Origin: Geodermatophilus normandii
GTDB lineage: Bacteria; Actinomycetota; Actinomycetes; Mycobacteriales; Geodermatophilaceae
Direction of reading: 5' to 3'
Length of the DNA: 64,000 nt
Assembly: GCF_003182485.1 (NCBI RefSeq)
Contig: NZ_QGTX01000001.1
Location: forward strand, 1,260,001 to 1,324,000
Positions within the stretch are counted from its first letter, which is position 1. The number at the start of each line of letters is the position of its first letter. The notes beneath the pieces are model-generated. The model saw only the letters and a list, made by a program, of their open reading frames with translations, did no database searches and was not told the origin of the DNA. Positions 34,926 to 43,615 of the stretch are shown here, piece after piece. Position numbers and translations under genes: made by a program.

Positions 34926-36835
34926 TGGCCCTGTCCACCGGCACCATCCTGGCCGGCCGGTACGAGATCACCGAGCCGATCGCCACGGGCGGCATGGGTG
35001 AGGTCTGGCGGGCGCGCGACCGCGTCCTCGACCGCGTCGTCGCGGCCAAGGTGCTGCGCAGCGAGTACACCGGCGACCCGAGCTTCGTCGCCCGCTTCCG
35101 CAACGAGGCGCGGCACACCGCGGCGCTGTCGCACCCGAACATCGCCTCGGTCTACGACTACGGCGAGACCGAGGCCGGCGGCCCGGGGCAGACCCTGGCC
35201 TTCCTCGTCATGGAGCTCGTCGAGGGCAAGCCGCTGGTGACGATCCTCCACGAGGAGGGGCGGCTGCCGGTCGACTGGACGCTGCACGTGCTCGAGCAGG
35301 CCGCCGACGGGCTGTCGGCCGCGCACGCCGCCGGGGTCGTCCACCGCGACATCAAGCCGGGCAACCTCATCGTGCGGCCCGACGGCGTGGTGAAGCTGAC
35401 CGACTTCGGCATCGCCCGCACCCGCGACGCCACGCCGCTGACCCGCACCGGGATGGTGGTCGGCACCGCGCAGTACCTCTCGCCCGAGCAGGCGCAGGGC
35501 ATGGAGACCACCGCGGCCTCCGACGTCTACTCCCTCGGCGTCGTCGGCTACGAGTGCCTGACCGGCGTGCGGCCCTTCGACGGCACCTCGCAGGTGGCCA
35601 TCGCGCTGGCGCACATCAACCGCCCGCCGCCCCCGCTGCCCGGCGACATCCCGCCGGCGGTGCGGCTGCTCGTCGAGCGGGCGCTGGCCAAGGACCCGCA
35701 CGACCGCTTCGCCGACGGCGCCGACTTCGCCGCCGCCATCCGCTCGGTGGCCGCGGGCAACGGCCTCGCGTCCCCGGCGACCTCGGGCACCGGGATGATG
35801 GCCGCCGCGCGGACCGAGGTGATCCCCGAGGTCGACGGCGACGGCACCCGCGTCCTCGGCGGCCCGGTGACGGGCGTGGCGGCGGGAGCCGCCGCGGCCG
35901 GTGCCGCCGCGGCCGCCGGCCCGCGCACCGGCGGCCGGCACGCGGCCGGGGCGCGCACCATGCCGCCGCTGCAGGGCCCGCCCGTCGACGGCGACGACCG
36001 GACCGGCTGGGGCGGGCAGCCACCCGCACGGCGCCGGGGCCCCGACCGCCGGCTGCTGTGGGCGCTGCTCTCGCTCCTGCTCGTGGCCGGGGTCGTCGCC
36101 GGCGCGTACTTCCTCCTCGCCGGCAACGACGACGACCCCGGCGGCACCACGGCCGGCACCACGTCCAGCTCCGCGACCGCGAGCGGCTCGGCCACCGCGA
36201 CCCAGCAGTTCGTGAACATCCCCGCCGCGTCGCAGTACGTCGGCGAGGACGCCGAGGACGTGCGGGCCGAGCTCGAGGAGGCCGGCCTCGAGGTGACGCT
36301 GGCCGACGCCGACGCCGGCCAGCTGGCCGCGGCCGGCGTCGACCTCGACGCCGGCGAGGTGGCCGCCGTCGACCCGGCAGGCCTGCCGGTGCCCCGCGGC
36401 TCCGGCGTCACGCTGTACGTGGCCCAGGAGGACTACACCGTCCCGGAGACCGAGGAGGACCCCGGGAACGACGGCGGCGGCGGCCAGGGCGACGGCGACA
36501 CCGGCGGCGGCTCGGGCAACGGTGGCGGCGGCGGGACCACCCAGACCCAGACGTCCACCCCGCCGCCGACCTCCACGGCCACGGAGTCCCCCGAACCGAC
36601 CACGGTGTCGCCCACGACGACCTCACCGAGCCCGACGACCCAGTCGGGCCAGCCCGCACCGCCGCCGCCCACGACGGCCTCACCTCCGACGGTGGAGGAG
36701 CCGCCCGTCGACGAGGGCACCGAGCCCGAGGCGGGGAACGGCCCCCACCCGGCGCCGGGAACGCGGGCCCGGAGAACGGGACGGCGTGACACGGCTCCCC
36801 CGCGCCGCCCGGGAACGGGCTCCGTCAGCCGTTAG
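34925..36835 (+). CDS. pknA: PknA: membrane Ser/Thr kinase with PASTA-like segment; C-terminus probably ends at 36789
   Basis: Hanks-type kinase: glycine loop GGMGEVW, catalytic HRDIKPGN, DFG, activation loop ending GTAQYLSPEQ. One membrane span (about 380-400; LLWALLSLLLVAGVVAGAYFLLAG) and an outer segment NIPAASQYVGEDAEDVRAEL...VAAVDPAG resembling one PASTA repeat follow, then a Gly/Thr/Pro tail. Mycobacterial PknA lacks PASTA repeats. As written the frame runs to 36835 with an Arg-rich end. A missing C in the 36742-36750 run would give the tail GAGNAGPENGTA ending at 36789, with GC-rich third bases, so that end is more likely real. Confidence 0.9.
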   Translation: MALSTGTILAGRYEITEPIATGGMGEVWRARDRVLDRVVAAKVLRSEYTGDPSFVARFRNEARHTAALSHPNIASVYDYGETEAGGPGQTLAFLVMELVEGKPLVTILHEEGRLPVDWTLHVLEQAADGLSAAHAAGVVHRDIKPGNLIVRPDGVVKLTDFGIARTRDATPLTRTGMVVGTAQYLSPEQAQGMETTAASDVYSLGVVGYECLTGVRPFDGTSQVAIALAHINRPPPPLPGDIPPAVRLLVERALAKDPHDRFADGADFAAAIRSVAAGNGLASPATSGTGMMAAARTEVIPEVDGDGTRVLGGPVTGVAAGAAAAGAAAAAGPRTGGRHAAGARTMPPLQGPPVDGDDRTGWGGQPPARRRGPDRRLLWALLSLLLVAGVVAGAYFLLAGNDDDPGGTTAGTTSSSATASGSATATQQFVNIPAASQYVGEDAEDVRAELEEAGLEVTLADADAGQLAAAGVDLDAGEVAAVDPAGLPVPRGSGVTLYVAQEDYTVPETEEDPGNDGGGGQGDGDTGGGSGNGGGGGTTQTQTSTPPPTSTATESPEPTTVSPTTTSPSPTTQSGQPAPPPPTTASPPTVEEPPVDEGTEPEAGNGPHPAPGTRARRTGRRDTAPPRRPGTGSVSR

Positions 36836-36838
36836 GGT
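36833..36838 (+). promoter_or_regulatory. -10 element TAGGGT upstream of pknB
   Basis: TAGGGT fits TANNNT and lies about 90 bp before the pknB ATG. It would fall inside a coding region only if pknA ended at 36835, so it fits a pknA end at 36789 better. Confidence 0.35.
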
Positions 36839-36925
36839 GACCGCCGGAACCGGGTCCGCGCCCGGCGCTCCTGCCTGCCCGGAGGCGCCCGCTGGCCGCC
36901 AGAGCACCGCCCGAGAGGACCACGG

Positions 36926-38896
36926 ATGACCACCCCCCAGGTGCTCGGTGAGCGCTACGAGATCGGCGGGGTGCTCGGCCGCGGTGGCATGGCGGAGGTG
37001 CACCGGGGCCGGGACCTGCGGCTCGGCCGCGAGGTGGCGGTCAAGGTGCTGCGCAGCGACCTGGCGCGCGACCCGTCGTTCCAGGTCCGCTTCCGCCGGG
37101 AGGCCCAGGCGGCGGCGTCGCTGAACCACCCGTCGATCGTGGCGGTGTACGACACCGGCGAGGACCGGTCGCCGGCCGGCGCGACGCCCTACATCGTCAT
37201 GGAGTACGTCGAGGGCGAGACGCTGCGCGACGTGCTGCGCCGCGAGGGCGTGCTGCGACCGGAGCGGGCGATGACCCTCGCGGCCGACATCTGCGCCGCC
37301 CTGGACTTCAGCCACCGCAACGGCATCGTGCACCGCGACGTGAAGCCCGGGAACGTGATGATCACGCCCCAGGGCACCGTCAAGGTGATGGACTTCGGCA
37401 TCGCCCGCGCGGTGTCGGACTCCGCCGCCACGATGACCTCCACCGCCGCGGTCATCGGCACCGCGCAGTACCTCTCCCCCGAGCAGGCGCGCGGTGAGGC
37501 CGTCGACGCCCGCTCGGACGTCTACTCGCTCGGCTGCCTGCTCTACGAGCTGGTCACCGGCGCCCCGCCGTTCACCGGCGACTCGCCGGTGTCGGTGGCC
37601 TACCAGCACGTGCGCGAGGACCCGCGGCTGCCGTCCTCGATCAACCCGGTCATCCCGCCGGAGCTCGACGCCATCGTCATGAAGGCCATGAGCAAGAACC
37701 CGGCCAACCGCTACCAGTCGGCCGCCGAGATGCGCAACGACCTGCTCCGGGCGCTGGCCGGGCAGCGGGTCGAGGCCACGCCGGTCATGGGCGACGAGGA
37801 GAAGACCACCATCCTCGGTGCCACCCCGGGTGCCTACGGCGACGGGGACTGGGACGACGACGAGGCCGCGCGCCGGCGCAAGCGCAACCGCGTGGTCGCC
37901 CTGGTCGTCGGCGCGCTCGTGCTCATCGGCGCCGTCGTCGGGGTGGCCCTGCTGGTCAACTCCGGTGACGACGAGCAGCCGCAGGCCGCCGCGCGGGTCG
38001 CCGTGCCCGCGGGCCTGGTCGGGCAGACCGAGGAGCAGGCCCGCACCGCGATCGAGGCCGTCGGCCTGACGGTCGCCGCCCAGGTGACGCAGCAGCAGGT
38101 CTCCGACGAGTCCCAGGTCGGCACGGTGCTCGACACCGATCCCGACAGTGGCGCACAGGTCGACGAGGGCACCGAGGTCGCCCTGACCGTGGGCGTCGCC
38201 CCGGACACCGTGACCGTGCCGCAGGTGGTCGACCTCGACGAGGACCGGGCGCGCACGGCGCTCGAGGACGCCGGCTTCACCGGCGACGTCGACGCCGACC
38301 AGGCCGACTCCCTCGCCGAGGAGGGCACCGTCGTCGCGGTGGACCCCGAGGAGGGCACCGCGGTCGCGCCGTCCACCACCGTCACGCTGTCGGTCTCCGA
38401 CGGCACCGACGCGATCCCGGACGTGGCTGGCCAGGCGCAGGACGCCGCCCGCCAGGCGCTCCTGGACGCCGGCTTCCGCAACGTGACCGTCAGCGAGGTC
38501 GACTCCGACCAGCCCGCCGGCACCGCGATCGCCACCAACCCGGCCGCCGGCCAGCAGGCGGCCGCCGACCAGGCGATCACCCTGCAGGTCTCCGGCGGCG
38601 CCGCGGAGATCGGCGTGCCCACCGCGATCGTCGGCCAGACCGAGCAGCAGGCCCGGCAGACGCTGACCGCGGCCGGCTTCACCGGCACGATCACCATCCA
38701 GGACCTGGCGGCCGAGGCCGGTCAGACCGTGGGCACGGTCGCCGGGAGCGACCCGACGCCGGGCTCCTCCGTCGCCGCCGACGGCGAGATCACGCTGATC
38801 GTCTACCGCCAGGCCCCCGACGAGGGCGGGGCCGGTGGCGAACCCGGTACCGGCGGTGGCGATCCCGGCGGCAACACAGGCGGTCCCGGCGGCTGA
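36926..38896 (+). CDS. pknB: PknB: membrane Ser/Thr kinase with four PASTA domains
   Basis: 656 residues. N-terminal kinase (GRGGMAEVH, HRDVKPGN, DFG, GTAQYLSPEQ), membrane span (about 325-345; VVALVVGALVLIGAVVGVALLVN) and four PASTA repeats that bind peptidoglycan fragments or lipid II. It ends in a Gly-rich tail. Regulates cell-wall synthesis, division and envelope stress; counter-enzyme is PstP. Followed by a bidirectional terminator. Confidence 0.95.
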   Translation: MTTPQVLGERYEIGGVLGRGGMAEVHRGRDLRLGREVAVKVLRSDLARDPSFQVRFRREAQAAASLNHPSIVAVYDTGEDRSPAGATPYIVMEYVEGETLRDVLRREGVLRPERAMTLAADICAALDFSHRNGIVHRDVKPGNVMITPQGTVKVMDFGIARAVSDSAATMTSTAAVIGTAQYLSPEQARGEAVDARSDVYSLGCLLYELVTGAPPFTGDSPVSVAYQHVREDPRLPSSINPVIPPELDAIVMKAMSKNPANRYQSAAEMRNDLLRALAGQRVEATPVMGDEEKTTILGATPGAYGDGDWDDDEAARRRKRNRVVALVVGALVLIGAVVGVALLVNSGDDEQPQAAARVAVPAGLVGQTEEQARTAIEAVGLTVAAQVTQQQVSDESQVGTVLDTDPDSGAQVDEGTEVALTVGVAPDTVTVPQVVDLDEDRARTALEDAGFTGDVDADQADSLAEEGTVVAVDPEEGTAVAPSTTVTLSVSDGTDAIPDVAGQAQDAARQALLDAGFRNVTVSEVDSDQPAGTAIATNPAAGQQAAADQAITLQVSGGAAEIGVPTAIVGQTEQQARQTLTAAGFTGTITIQDLAAEAGQTVGTVAGSDPTPGSSVAADGEITLIVYRQAPDEGGAGGEPGTGGGDPGGNTGGPGG

Positions 38897-38912
38897 GGCC
38901 ACCGGGACACGC

Positions 38913-38944
38913 GAGGGGCCCCTCCCGTCCGGGAGGGGCCCCTC
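38913..38944. terminator. Bidirectional hairpin between pknB and trpG
   Basis: Perfect 14-bp arms (38913-38926, 38931-38944) with a 4-base loop. It lies between the convergent pknB and trpG genes. Confidence 0.85.
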
Positions 38945-38958
38945 GTCGTCTCCGGGGG

Positions 38959-39609
38959 TCAGACGGCGGCGGCGGACAGCCTGCGTGCGCCGGCCGCGGC
39001 CGCCTCGACGACGGCGGGGTCGGGGGCCAGGCCGCAGGTCGCGAGCCACGTGGCCAGCATCTGGTGGCCGCCCTCGGTGAGCACCGACTCGGGGTGGAAC
39101 TGCACGCCCTCGATCGGCAGCTCGCGGTGCCGCAGCGCCATGACGATGCCCGACTCCGTCGCGCCGGTGACCTCGAGCTCGTCGGGCACCGTGGCACGGT
39201 CCACCGCCAGCGAGTGGTAGCGGGTGGCGGTGAACGGCGACGGCAACCCGGCGAGCACGCCGGCGCCGTCGTGCACGACCTCGCTGGTCTTGCCGTGCAG
39301 CAGCTCCGGCGCCCGGACGACCTCGGCGCCGAACGCCTCGGCGATCGCCTGGTGGCCCAGGCACACGCCCAGCACCGGCGTCCCGGCCTCGGCCGCCACG
39401 CGGACCATGGGGACGGTCACCCCGGCGCCGGCGGGCGTGCCCGGCCCGGGGGACAGCAGGACGCCGGCGACGTCGAGGTCGGGCAGCTCGTCGACGGTGA
39501 CGGCGTCGTTGCGCCGGACGACGCACTCGACGCCCAGCTGGCCCAGGTACTGGACCAGGTTGTAGACGAAGCTGTCGAAGTTGTCGACGACGAGGACGGG
39601 CCGGCTCAC
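38959..39609 (-). CDS. TrpG/PabA-type glutamine amidotransferase
   Basis: 216 residues, class I glutamine amidotransferase: catalytic Cys in GVCLGHQ, His/Glu in FHPES, glutamine-binding LLSPGPGTP. Supplies ammonia to anthranilate or aminodeoxychorismate synthase; the partner subunit is not nearby, so which pathway cannot be told. GTG 39609 starts exactly at the first strand VLVVDNFDSF. Confidence 0.9.
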   Translation of the reverse strand: MSRPVLVVDNFDSFVYNLVQYLGQLGVECVVRRNDAVTVDELPDLDVAGVLLSPGPGTPAGAGVTVPMVRVAAEAGTPVLGVCLGHQAIAEAFGAEVVRAPELLHGKTSEVVHDGAGVLAGLPSPFTATRYHSLAVDRATVPDELEVTGATESGIVMALRHRELPIEGVQFHPESVLTEGGHQMLATWLATCGLAPDPAVVEAAAAGARRLSAAAV

Positions 39610-39634
39610 GGTCCCTGTGTACCGCAGCGCCCGC

Positions 39635-40399
39635 TCAGCCGTCAGCGGCTGTGGCGTAGGCCATGTCCAGCGTGCCGGTGTAGGCGGGCACCGCCACCTC
39701 CGGACGGTCACGGACGCCGAAGGTCAGCCCGAAGTCCTCGACCGCGTGCTGGAAGACCGCCACCTGCGGCGAGGCGGCGAGCTGCGCGCGGATGGCGGCG
39801 GGGTCGCCGATCGCGGTGACCACGAACGGCGGCGAGTACGTGCGTCCCTGCAGGAGCAGCACGTTGCCCACGCAGCGGACGGCGCTGGTGGCGACCAGCC
39901 GCTGGTCCATGATGGCGACGCCGTCGGCCCCGGCGGCCCACACGGCGTTGACGACCGCCTGGACGTCGGACTGGTGGATGACCACGTCGTCGGGGCGGGC
40001 GCCCGCCGGGAGGCTGCCGTCGGGCCGGCGGGGCGCGTCGTCGAGGACGATCTCCACGCCCCGGCCGCGCAGGGCCACCAGGCCGGCCGAGAGGGCGCCG
40101 GCGTCCCCGGCCTGCTGGGCCTGCGCGACGGCGCCGTCCCGGGACGCCGCCTGGTCGGTGAGCCGCCGCGCCTGGCGCTGCAGGTCGGCCAGGAGCCGCT
40201 GCTGCTCGGCGATGACCTCGTCGCGCTGGGCGATCAGCCCGGACAGCTCGGTGACGTCGCCGGCCCGCAGGTCCGAGCCCTCGGCGGTCTGGCCGGAGGT
40301 CGCGAAGAGCAGTCCCGCGGCGAGGGCCACGACGGGCACCAGGGCGCCCCAGGCGGAGCGGCCGCGGCGGACGGTCGCCGGGGGCTCGGGCGGGGTCAC
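39635..40399 (-). CDS. DUF881 membrane protein
   Basis: 254 residues. Membrane span GALVPVVALAAGLLFATS at about 20-40, a coiled-coil region (LSGLIAQRDEVIAEQQRLLADLQRQARRL) and the DUF881 domain (GLVALRGRGVEIVLDD, VNAVWAAGADGVAIMDQRL, GNVLLLQG). Conserved next to crgA in actinobacteria; thought to be division-related. GTG 40399 has AGGAG upstream. Confidence 0.85.
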   Translation of the reverse strand: MTPPEPPATVRRGRSAWGALVPVVALAAGLLFATSGQTAEGSDLRAGDVTELSGLIAQRDEVIAEQQRLLADLQRQARRLTDQAASRDGAVAQAQQAGDAGALSAGLVALRGRGVEIVLDDAPRRPDGSLPAGARPDDVVIHQSDVQAVVNAVWAAGADGVAIMDQRLVATSAVRCVGNVLLLQGRTYSPPFVVTAIGDPAAIRAQLAASPQVAVFQHAVEDFGLTFGVRDRPEVAVPAYTGTLDMAYATAADG

Positions 40400-40467
40400 A
40401 GCGGCTCCTGGGGGGACGCGAGGGGCGGCACGACCGTCGGGGGGACCGTGCGGCTCCCCTCGGAGCT

Positions 40468-40473
40468 TAGGCT
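40468..40473 (+). promoter_or_regulatory. -10 element TAGGCT for crgA
   Basis: TAGGCT (TANNNT) lies about 65 bp before the crgA start, in the region divergent from the DUF881 gene. Confidence 0.4.
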
Positions 40474-40538
40474 GGGCGGCGATGGTGCCGGTCGCGACGG
40501 ACCGGCCAACCGAGCGAGTCAGCAGGAGACGGTCGCCA

Positions 40539-40811
40539 GTGCCCAAGTCGAAGGTCCGCAAGAAGTCGGTCTACACGCCGCCGGAGGGCGTGCTGCAGTC
40601 GCGGGCGGCCAACGCGCGGGCCGTCCAGCCCAGCCCGCGCTGGTACGCGCCGCTCATGGTCACGCTCATGGTCCTGGGCCTGCTCTGGATCGTCGTCTAC
40701 TACGTGGCCGGCGACCAGATCCCGTTCATGGTGTCGCTGGGCGCCTGGAACTTCGCCATCGGGTTCGGCGCCATGGTGCTCGGCCTGGTCATGTCGATGC
40801 GCTGGCGGTAG
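40539..40811 (+). CDS. crgA: CrgA: cell-division membrane protein
   Basis: 90 residues. A basic N-terminus (PKSKVRKKSVYTPP) and two membrane spans (APLMVTLMVLGLLWIVVYYVAG and WNFAIGFGAMVLGLVMSM). CrgA binds FtsZ, FtsQ, FtsI and CwsA and coordinates septum and pole growth. GTG 40539 with AGGAG at 40523. Followed by a strong hairpin. Confidence 0.95.
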   Translation: MPKSKVRKKSVYTPPEGVLQSRAANARAVQPSPRWYAPLMVTLMVLGLLWIVVYYVAGDQIPFMVSLGAWNFAIGFGAMVLGLVMSMRWR

Positions 40812-40832
40812 CTCCGCCCGCCGCACCCTCGA

Positions 40833-40870
40833 CAGAGGCCCCCGTCCCGCGCCCGGGACGGGGGCCTCTG
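40833..40870 (+). terminator. 16-bp perfect hairpin after crgA
   Basis: Arms 40833-40848 and 40855-40870 are a perfect inverted repeat with a 6-base loop. Confidence 0.85.
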
Positions 40871-40972
40871 TGCGTACACGGGACGGGCGGAGCCGCCGCC
40901 ACCGGGGGTGTGCACCGCTGTGCACAGCCGACCGGTGCATCCACAGGTCGACAAGGCGCTCCACCCCCAGGG

Positions 40973-41095
40973 TTGTCCACCGCATGTGGAGAACGGGTGT
41001 TCGAGTGCACGGCGCTGACCTGCGGTTTCCTCGCCGATGGGGCGCGTGTGACGAGAAGGGCAGCCGAGTAACTACAGGTCTGTGCTTTGTCCCCA
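40973..41095. promoter_or_regulatory. Cluster of DnaA-box-like 9-mers in the gap after crgA
   Basis: The 468-bp gap 40812-41279 has no gene. It holds three 9-mers one base away from TTGTCCACA: 40973-40981 (plus), 40985-40993 (minus) and 41087-41095 (plus), with weaker ones near 41110 and 41244. The sequence is also locally AT-richer around 41065-41090. It may be a DnaA-titration or regulatory site about 20 kb from dnaA; function unproven. Confidence 0.4.
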
Positions 41096-41279
41096 GCTGT
41101 GTACCCAGCTGTGGATGTGTCGACATGACCCCCGTGCCAGGACGGTCACCCACAGCGAGCGCGGACCTCGCGTCGAGGAGTCGACACGCGCGCCGAACAG
41201 GGCAGATCCCCTGGTGCGGGACGCCGTCCCCAGGTCCCCCGGCCTGTGGACGGACGACACGGCCTGGGAGGCTGGGGAC

Positions 41280-41687
41280 GTGCAGTGGTCGGCACGGACG
41301 GCGGAGACCGTCACGCTGGGTCTCGCCGGTGCGCTGCTCGCGCTGGGGGCGCTCACCCTGGACGCCGCGGGCCGGGTGCTGGTCGGTGCCGCGGGCGCGC
41401 TGCTGCTGGCCGTGGCGCTGCGCGACGTCGTCCTGCGGCCCCGCCTGACGGCCGACGGGGCGGGCGTCGTCGTGCGGACGCTGGGCGGCCGGGACCGGCT
41501 GCCCTGGGCGGGCCTGCGGGTGCGGCTGCGGACGACGCGGCGGCTGGGGGTGCGCTCGCGGCTGCTGGAACTGGACACCGCCGCCGGTCCCGACGACGCC
41601 GGCACGCTGGTGCTGCTGGGCCGCCGGGACCTGGGCGCCGACCCGGCGGCCGTCGCGCGGGCCCTCGAGGCGCTGCGGCCGGGGTGA
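41280..41687 (+). CDS. Small PH-domain-like membrane protein
   Basis: 135 residues. Two close membrane spans (VTLGLAGALLALGAL and VLVGAAGALLLAVAL) and a C-terminal PH-like strand region (ADGAGVVVRTLGGRDRLPWAGLRVRLRTT). It sits where Mycobacterium has Rv0010c. GTG 41280 has GGAGG upstream. Role unknown; overlaps no neighbour and ends 9 bp from the convergent rhomboid stop. Confidence 0.8.
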   Translation: MQWSARTAETVTLGLAGALLALGALTLDAAGRVLVGAAGALLLAVALRDVVLRPRLTADGAGVVVRTLGGRDRLPWAGLRVRLRTTRRLGVRSRLLELDTAAGPDDAGTLVLLGRRDLGADPAAVARALEALRPG

Positions 41688-41696
41688 GTCCCGCCG

Positions 41697-42596
41697 CTAG
41701 AGGCCGAGCACGACCAGCGGCGCGGGGACGACGAGGGCGAGGGTCACCATCGCCGCCGCGAGGACGACGAGTCCCCCCGCCTGCAGGGCCGTGCGCCGGC
41801 GGGCGAGGACGAGCAGGCCGGTGGCCAGGATCCCGGCGACCAGGCCGCCCAGGTGGCCGAGCAGCGACACCCCGGGCAGGAAGCTGATGACGACGTTGAT
41901 GGCCAGCAGGGTGAGCAGGCCGCGCAGGTCCTGGCGGGCCACCAGCATGAGGACGCCGAGAGCGCCCAGCAGGCCGTAGAGCGCCGCCGAGGCGCCCGCC
42001 ACGGGCCGGGCGGGCTCCCCGAAGAGCTGGATGGCCACGGCGCCGCCCAGGGCGGAGACCAGGTAGACGACGAGGTAGCGCCACCAGCCGAGGCGGCCCT
42101 CGAGCTCGGGGCCGAAGACGAGCAGGCTCAGCATGTTGAGCAGCAGGTGGGTGATCCCGATGTGCAGGAACGCCCCGGTGAGCAGCCGCCAGTCCTCGCC
42201 GAAGACGTCGACGAGGACGGGGACCTGCGAGAACTCCTGGAACACCGGCGAGCGCCAGTTGTCCAGCGGGTTCTCTCCGACGGAGGCCGCCGAGAGAGCC
42301 GTGACGACGAACACGACGACGTTGACGGCGACCAGCGAGACGGTCACCGGGCCGAACCGGCGCCGGGCGCGGGCCAGGCCGGGGGCCGGCCGGGGACGGC
42401 GGACGCCGGCGTTGCCCGCGCGGACGTCGTCGGGGCACTGGAAGCCGACCGAGGCCGGCGTCATGCACTCCGGGCAGATGGGCCGGTCGCACCGGACGCA
42501 CCGGACACCCGTCGGCCGGTCCGGATGGCGGTAGCAGGTGGCCGACGGGGGCGCCGGCGGCCGGCCGGCGCCCCCGTCGTCGGGACCGGTGGTCAG
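41697..42596 (-). CDS. Rhomboid-family intramembrane protease with N-terminal zinc-binding domain
   Basis: 299 residues. A B-box-like zinc motif ([28 protein letters not shown]) at the N-terminus is followed by six membrane spans with catalytic Ser in GASAALYG and His in HLGGLVAG, plus HLLLNM. No ATG or GTG lies in frame before the zinc motif. A CTG at 42596, overlapping the ppiA stop as CTGA, gives LTTGPDD, matching the usual MTT.. start. So a CTG start codon and coupling to ppiA are proposed. Confidence 0.85.
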   Translation of the reverse strand: MTTGPDDGGAGRPPAPPSATCYRHPDRPTGVRCVRCDRPICPECMTPASVGFQCPDDVRAGNAGVRRPRPAPGLARARRRFGPVTVSLVAVNVVVFVVTALSAASVGENPLDNWRSPVFQEFSQVPVLVDVFGEDWRLLTGAFLHIGITHLLLNMLSLLVFGPELEGRLGWWRYLVVYLVSALGGAVAIQLFGEPARPVAGASAALYGLLGALGVLMLVARQDLRGLLTLLAINVVISFLPGVSLLGHLGGLVAGILATGLLVLARRRTALQAGGLVVLAAAMVTLALVVPAPLVVLGL

Positions 42597-43126
42597 CTGC
42601 GCTGCACCTCGACCGACTGGATGACGACGTCCTCGACGGGCTTGTCGTTGCGGCCGGTGCGCACCTTCGCGATGCGGTCGACGACCTCGCGGCTGCTCTG
42701 GTCGGCCACCTCGCCGAAGATCGTGTGCTTGCGGTTCAGGTGCGGCGTGGGACCGACGGTGATGAAGAACTGCGAGCCGTTGGTGCCCGGGCCGGCGTTG
42801 GCCATGGCCAGCAGGTACGGCCGGTCGAAGGACAGCTCGGGGTGGAACTCGTCGCCGAACTGGTAGCCCGGGCCGCCGAAGCCCTGACCGAGCGGGTCGC
42901 CGCCCTGGATCATGAAGCCGTCGATGATCCGGTGGAAGACCGTCCCGTCGTAGAGCGGGTCGGTCGTCTTCTGCCGGGTGGCCGGGTGCGTCCACTCGCG
43001 GCGGCCCTCGGCCAGGTCCGCGAAGTTCGCGACCGTCTTGGGCGCGTGGTCGGGGAACAGGTCGACGGTGATGTCGCCGTGGTTGGTGTGCAGCACGGCA
43101 CGGCGTGCGGGGGTCGATTCGGTCAC
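42593..43126 (-). CDS. ppiA: PpiA: cyclophilin-type peptidyl-prolyl isomerase
   Basis: 177 residues. Cyclophilin residues [36 protein letters not shown] and [11 protein letters not shown] are intact; no signal peptide, so cytoplasmic. GTG 43126 has a GGAGGG just upstream. Conserved near the origin of actinobacteria. Confidence 0.95.
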   Translation of the reverse strand: MTESTPARRAVLHTNHGDITVDLFPDHAPKTVANFADLAEGRREWTHPATRQKTTDPLYDGTVFHRIIDGFMIQGGDPLGQGFGGPGYQFGDEFHPELSFDRPYLLAMANAGPGTNGSQFFITVGPTPHLNRKHTIFGEVADQSSREVVDRIAKVRTGRNDKPVEDVVIQSVEVQRS

Positions 43127-43615
43127 GCCCTCCACTCTCCCACCTGCGGGCGGACCGGTCCCGGTCAGGCCGGAGGCGGGCGCGGCCGTCGACCCCACCC
43201 TCGCGCAGCTGCTCGGACGTCGTCCACTGCACGGTCCGGGACGTCCTCGCCGCCCACCGCGCGCGCCGACCCCGGCCGCGGGTCCGGCGCGTGTCGCGCA
43301 CCGGTCCCTCCTCACCGGAGGGGCCGGGGGCGACGACGGTCCTCCCGCCGGTCGACTGGTGGACACCCGCGGCGCTCGCGCGTGCGGCCGCCGCGTCCTC
43401 CACCTGCGGCGACGGCGCGACGACGCGGCCCGTCCCCGCGGGACCGGCCGCCGGTCGTGGCCGCCGGTGCATCGACAAGTGCTCCGGTGGGCGCAGGTCA
43501 GCGCACGTCCGGCCGCGATTGCGTCGCGCCGGCGCGACCACCGCTGCCCGCGGCCCCGCGGCCTCCATCCTCGGAGGGCCCGCGAGACGACGACGCACGA
43601 ACCCTGGAGCCCGCC
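43127..43615. other. Gap between ppiA and the chemoreceptor, nothing recognised
   Basis: 489 bp between divergent ppiA and chemoreceptor starts. No conserved ORF, tRNA or strong hairpin seen; open frames crossing it are Arg-rich and do not look coding. Presumably carries both promoters. Confidence 0.5.

Noticed and set aside
43105..43600. Possible gene in the ppiA-chemoreceptor gap
   Set aside because: Frames are Arg/Ser-rich, lack ribosome sites and third-base bias, and match nothing known to me.
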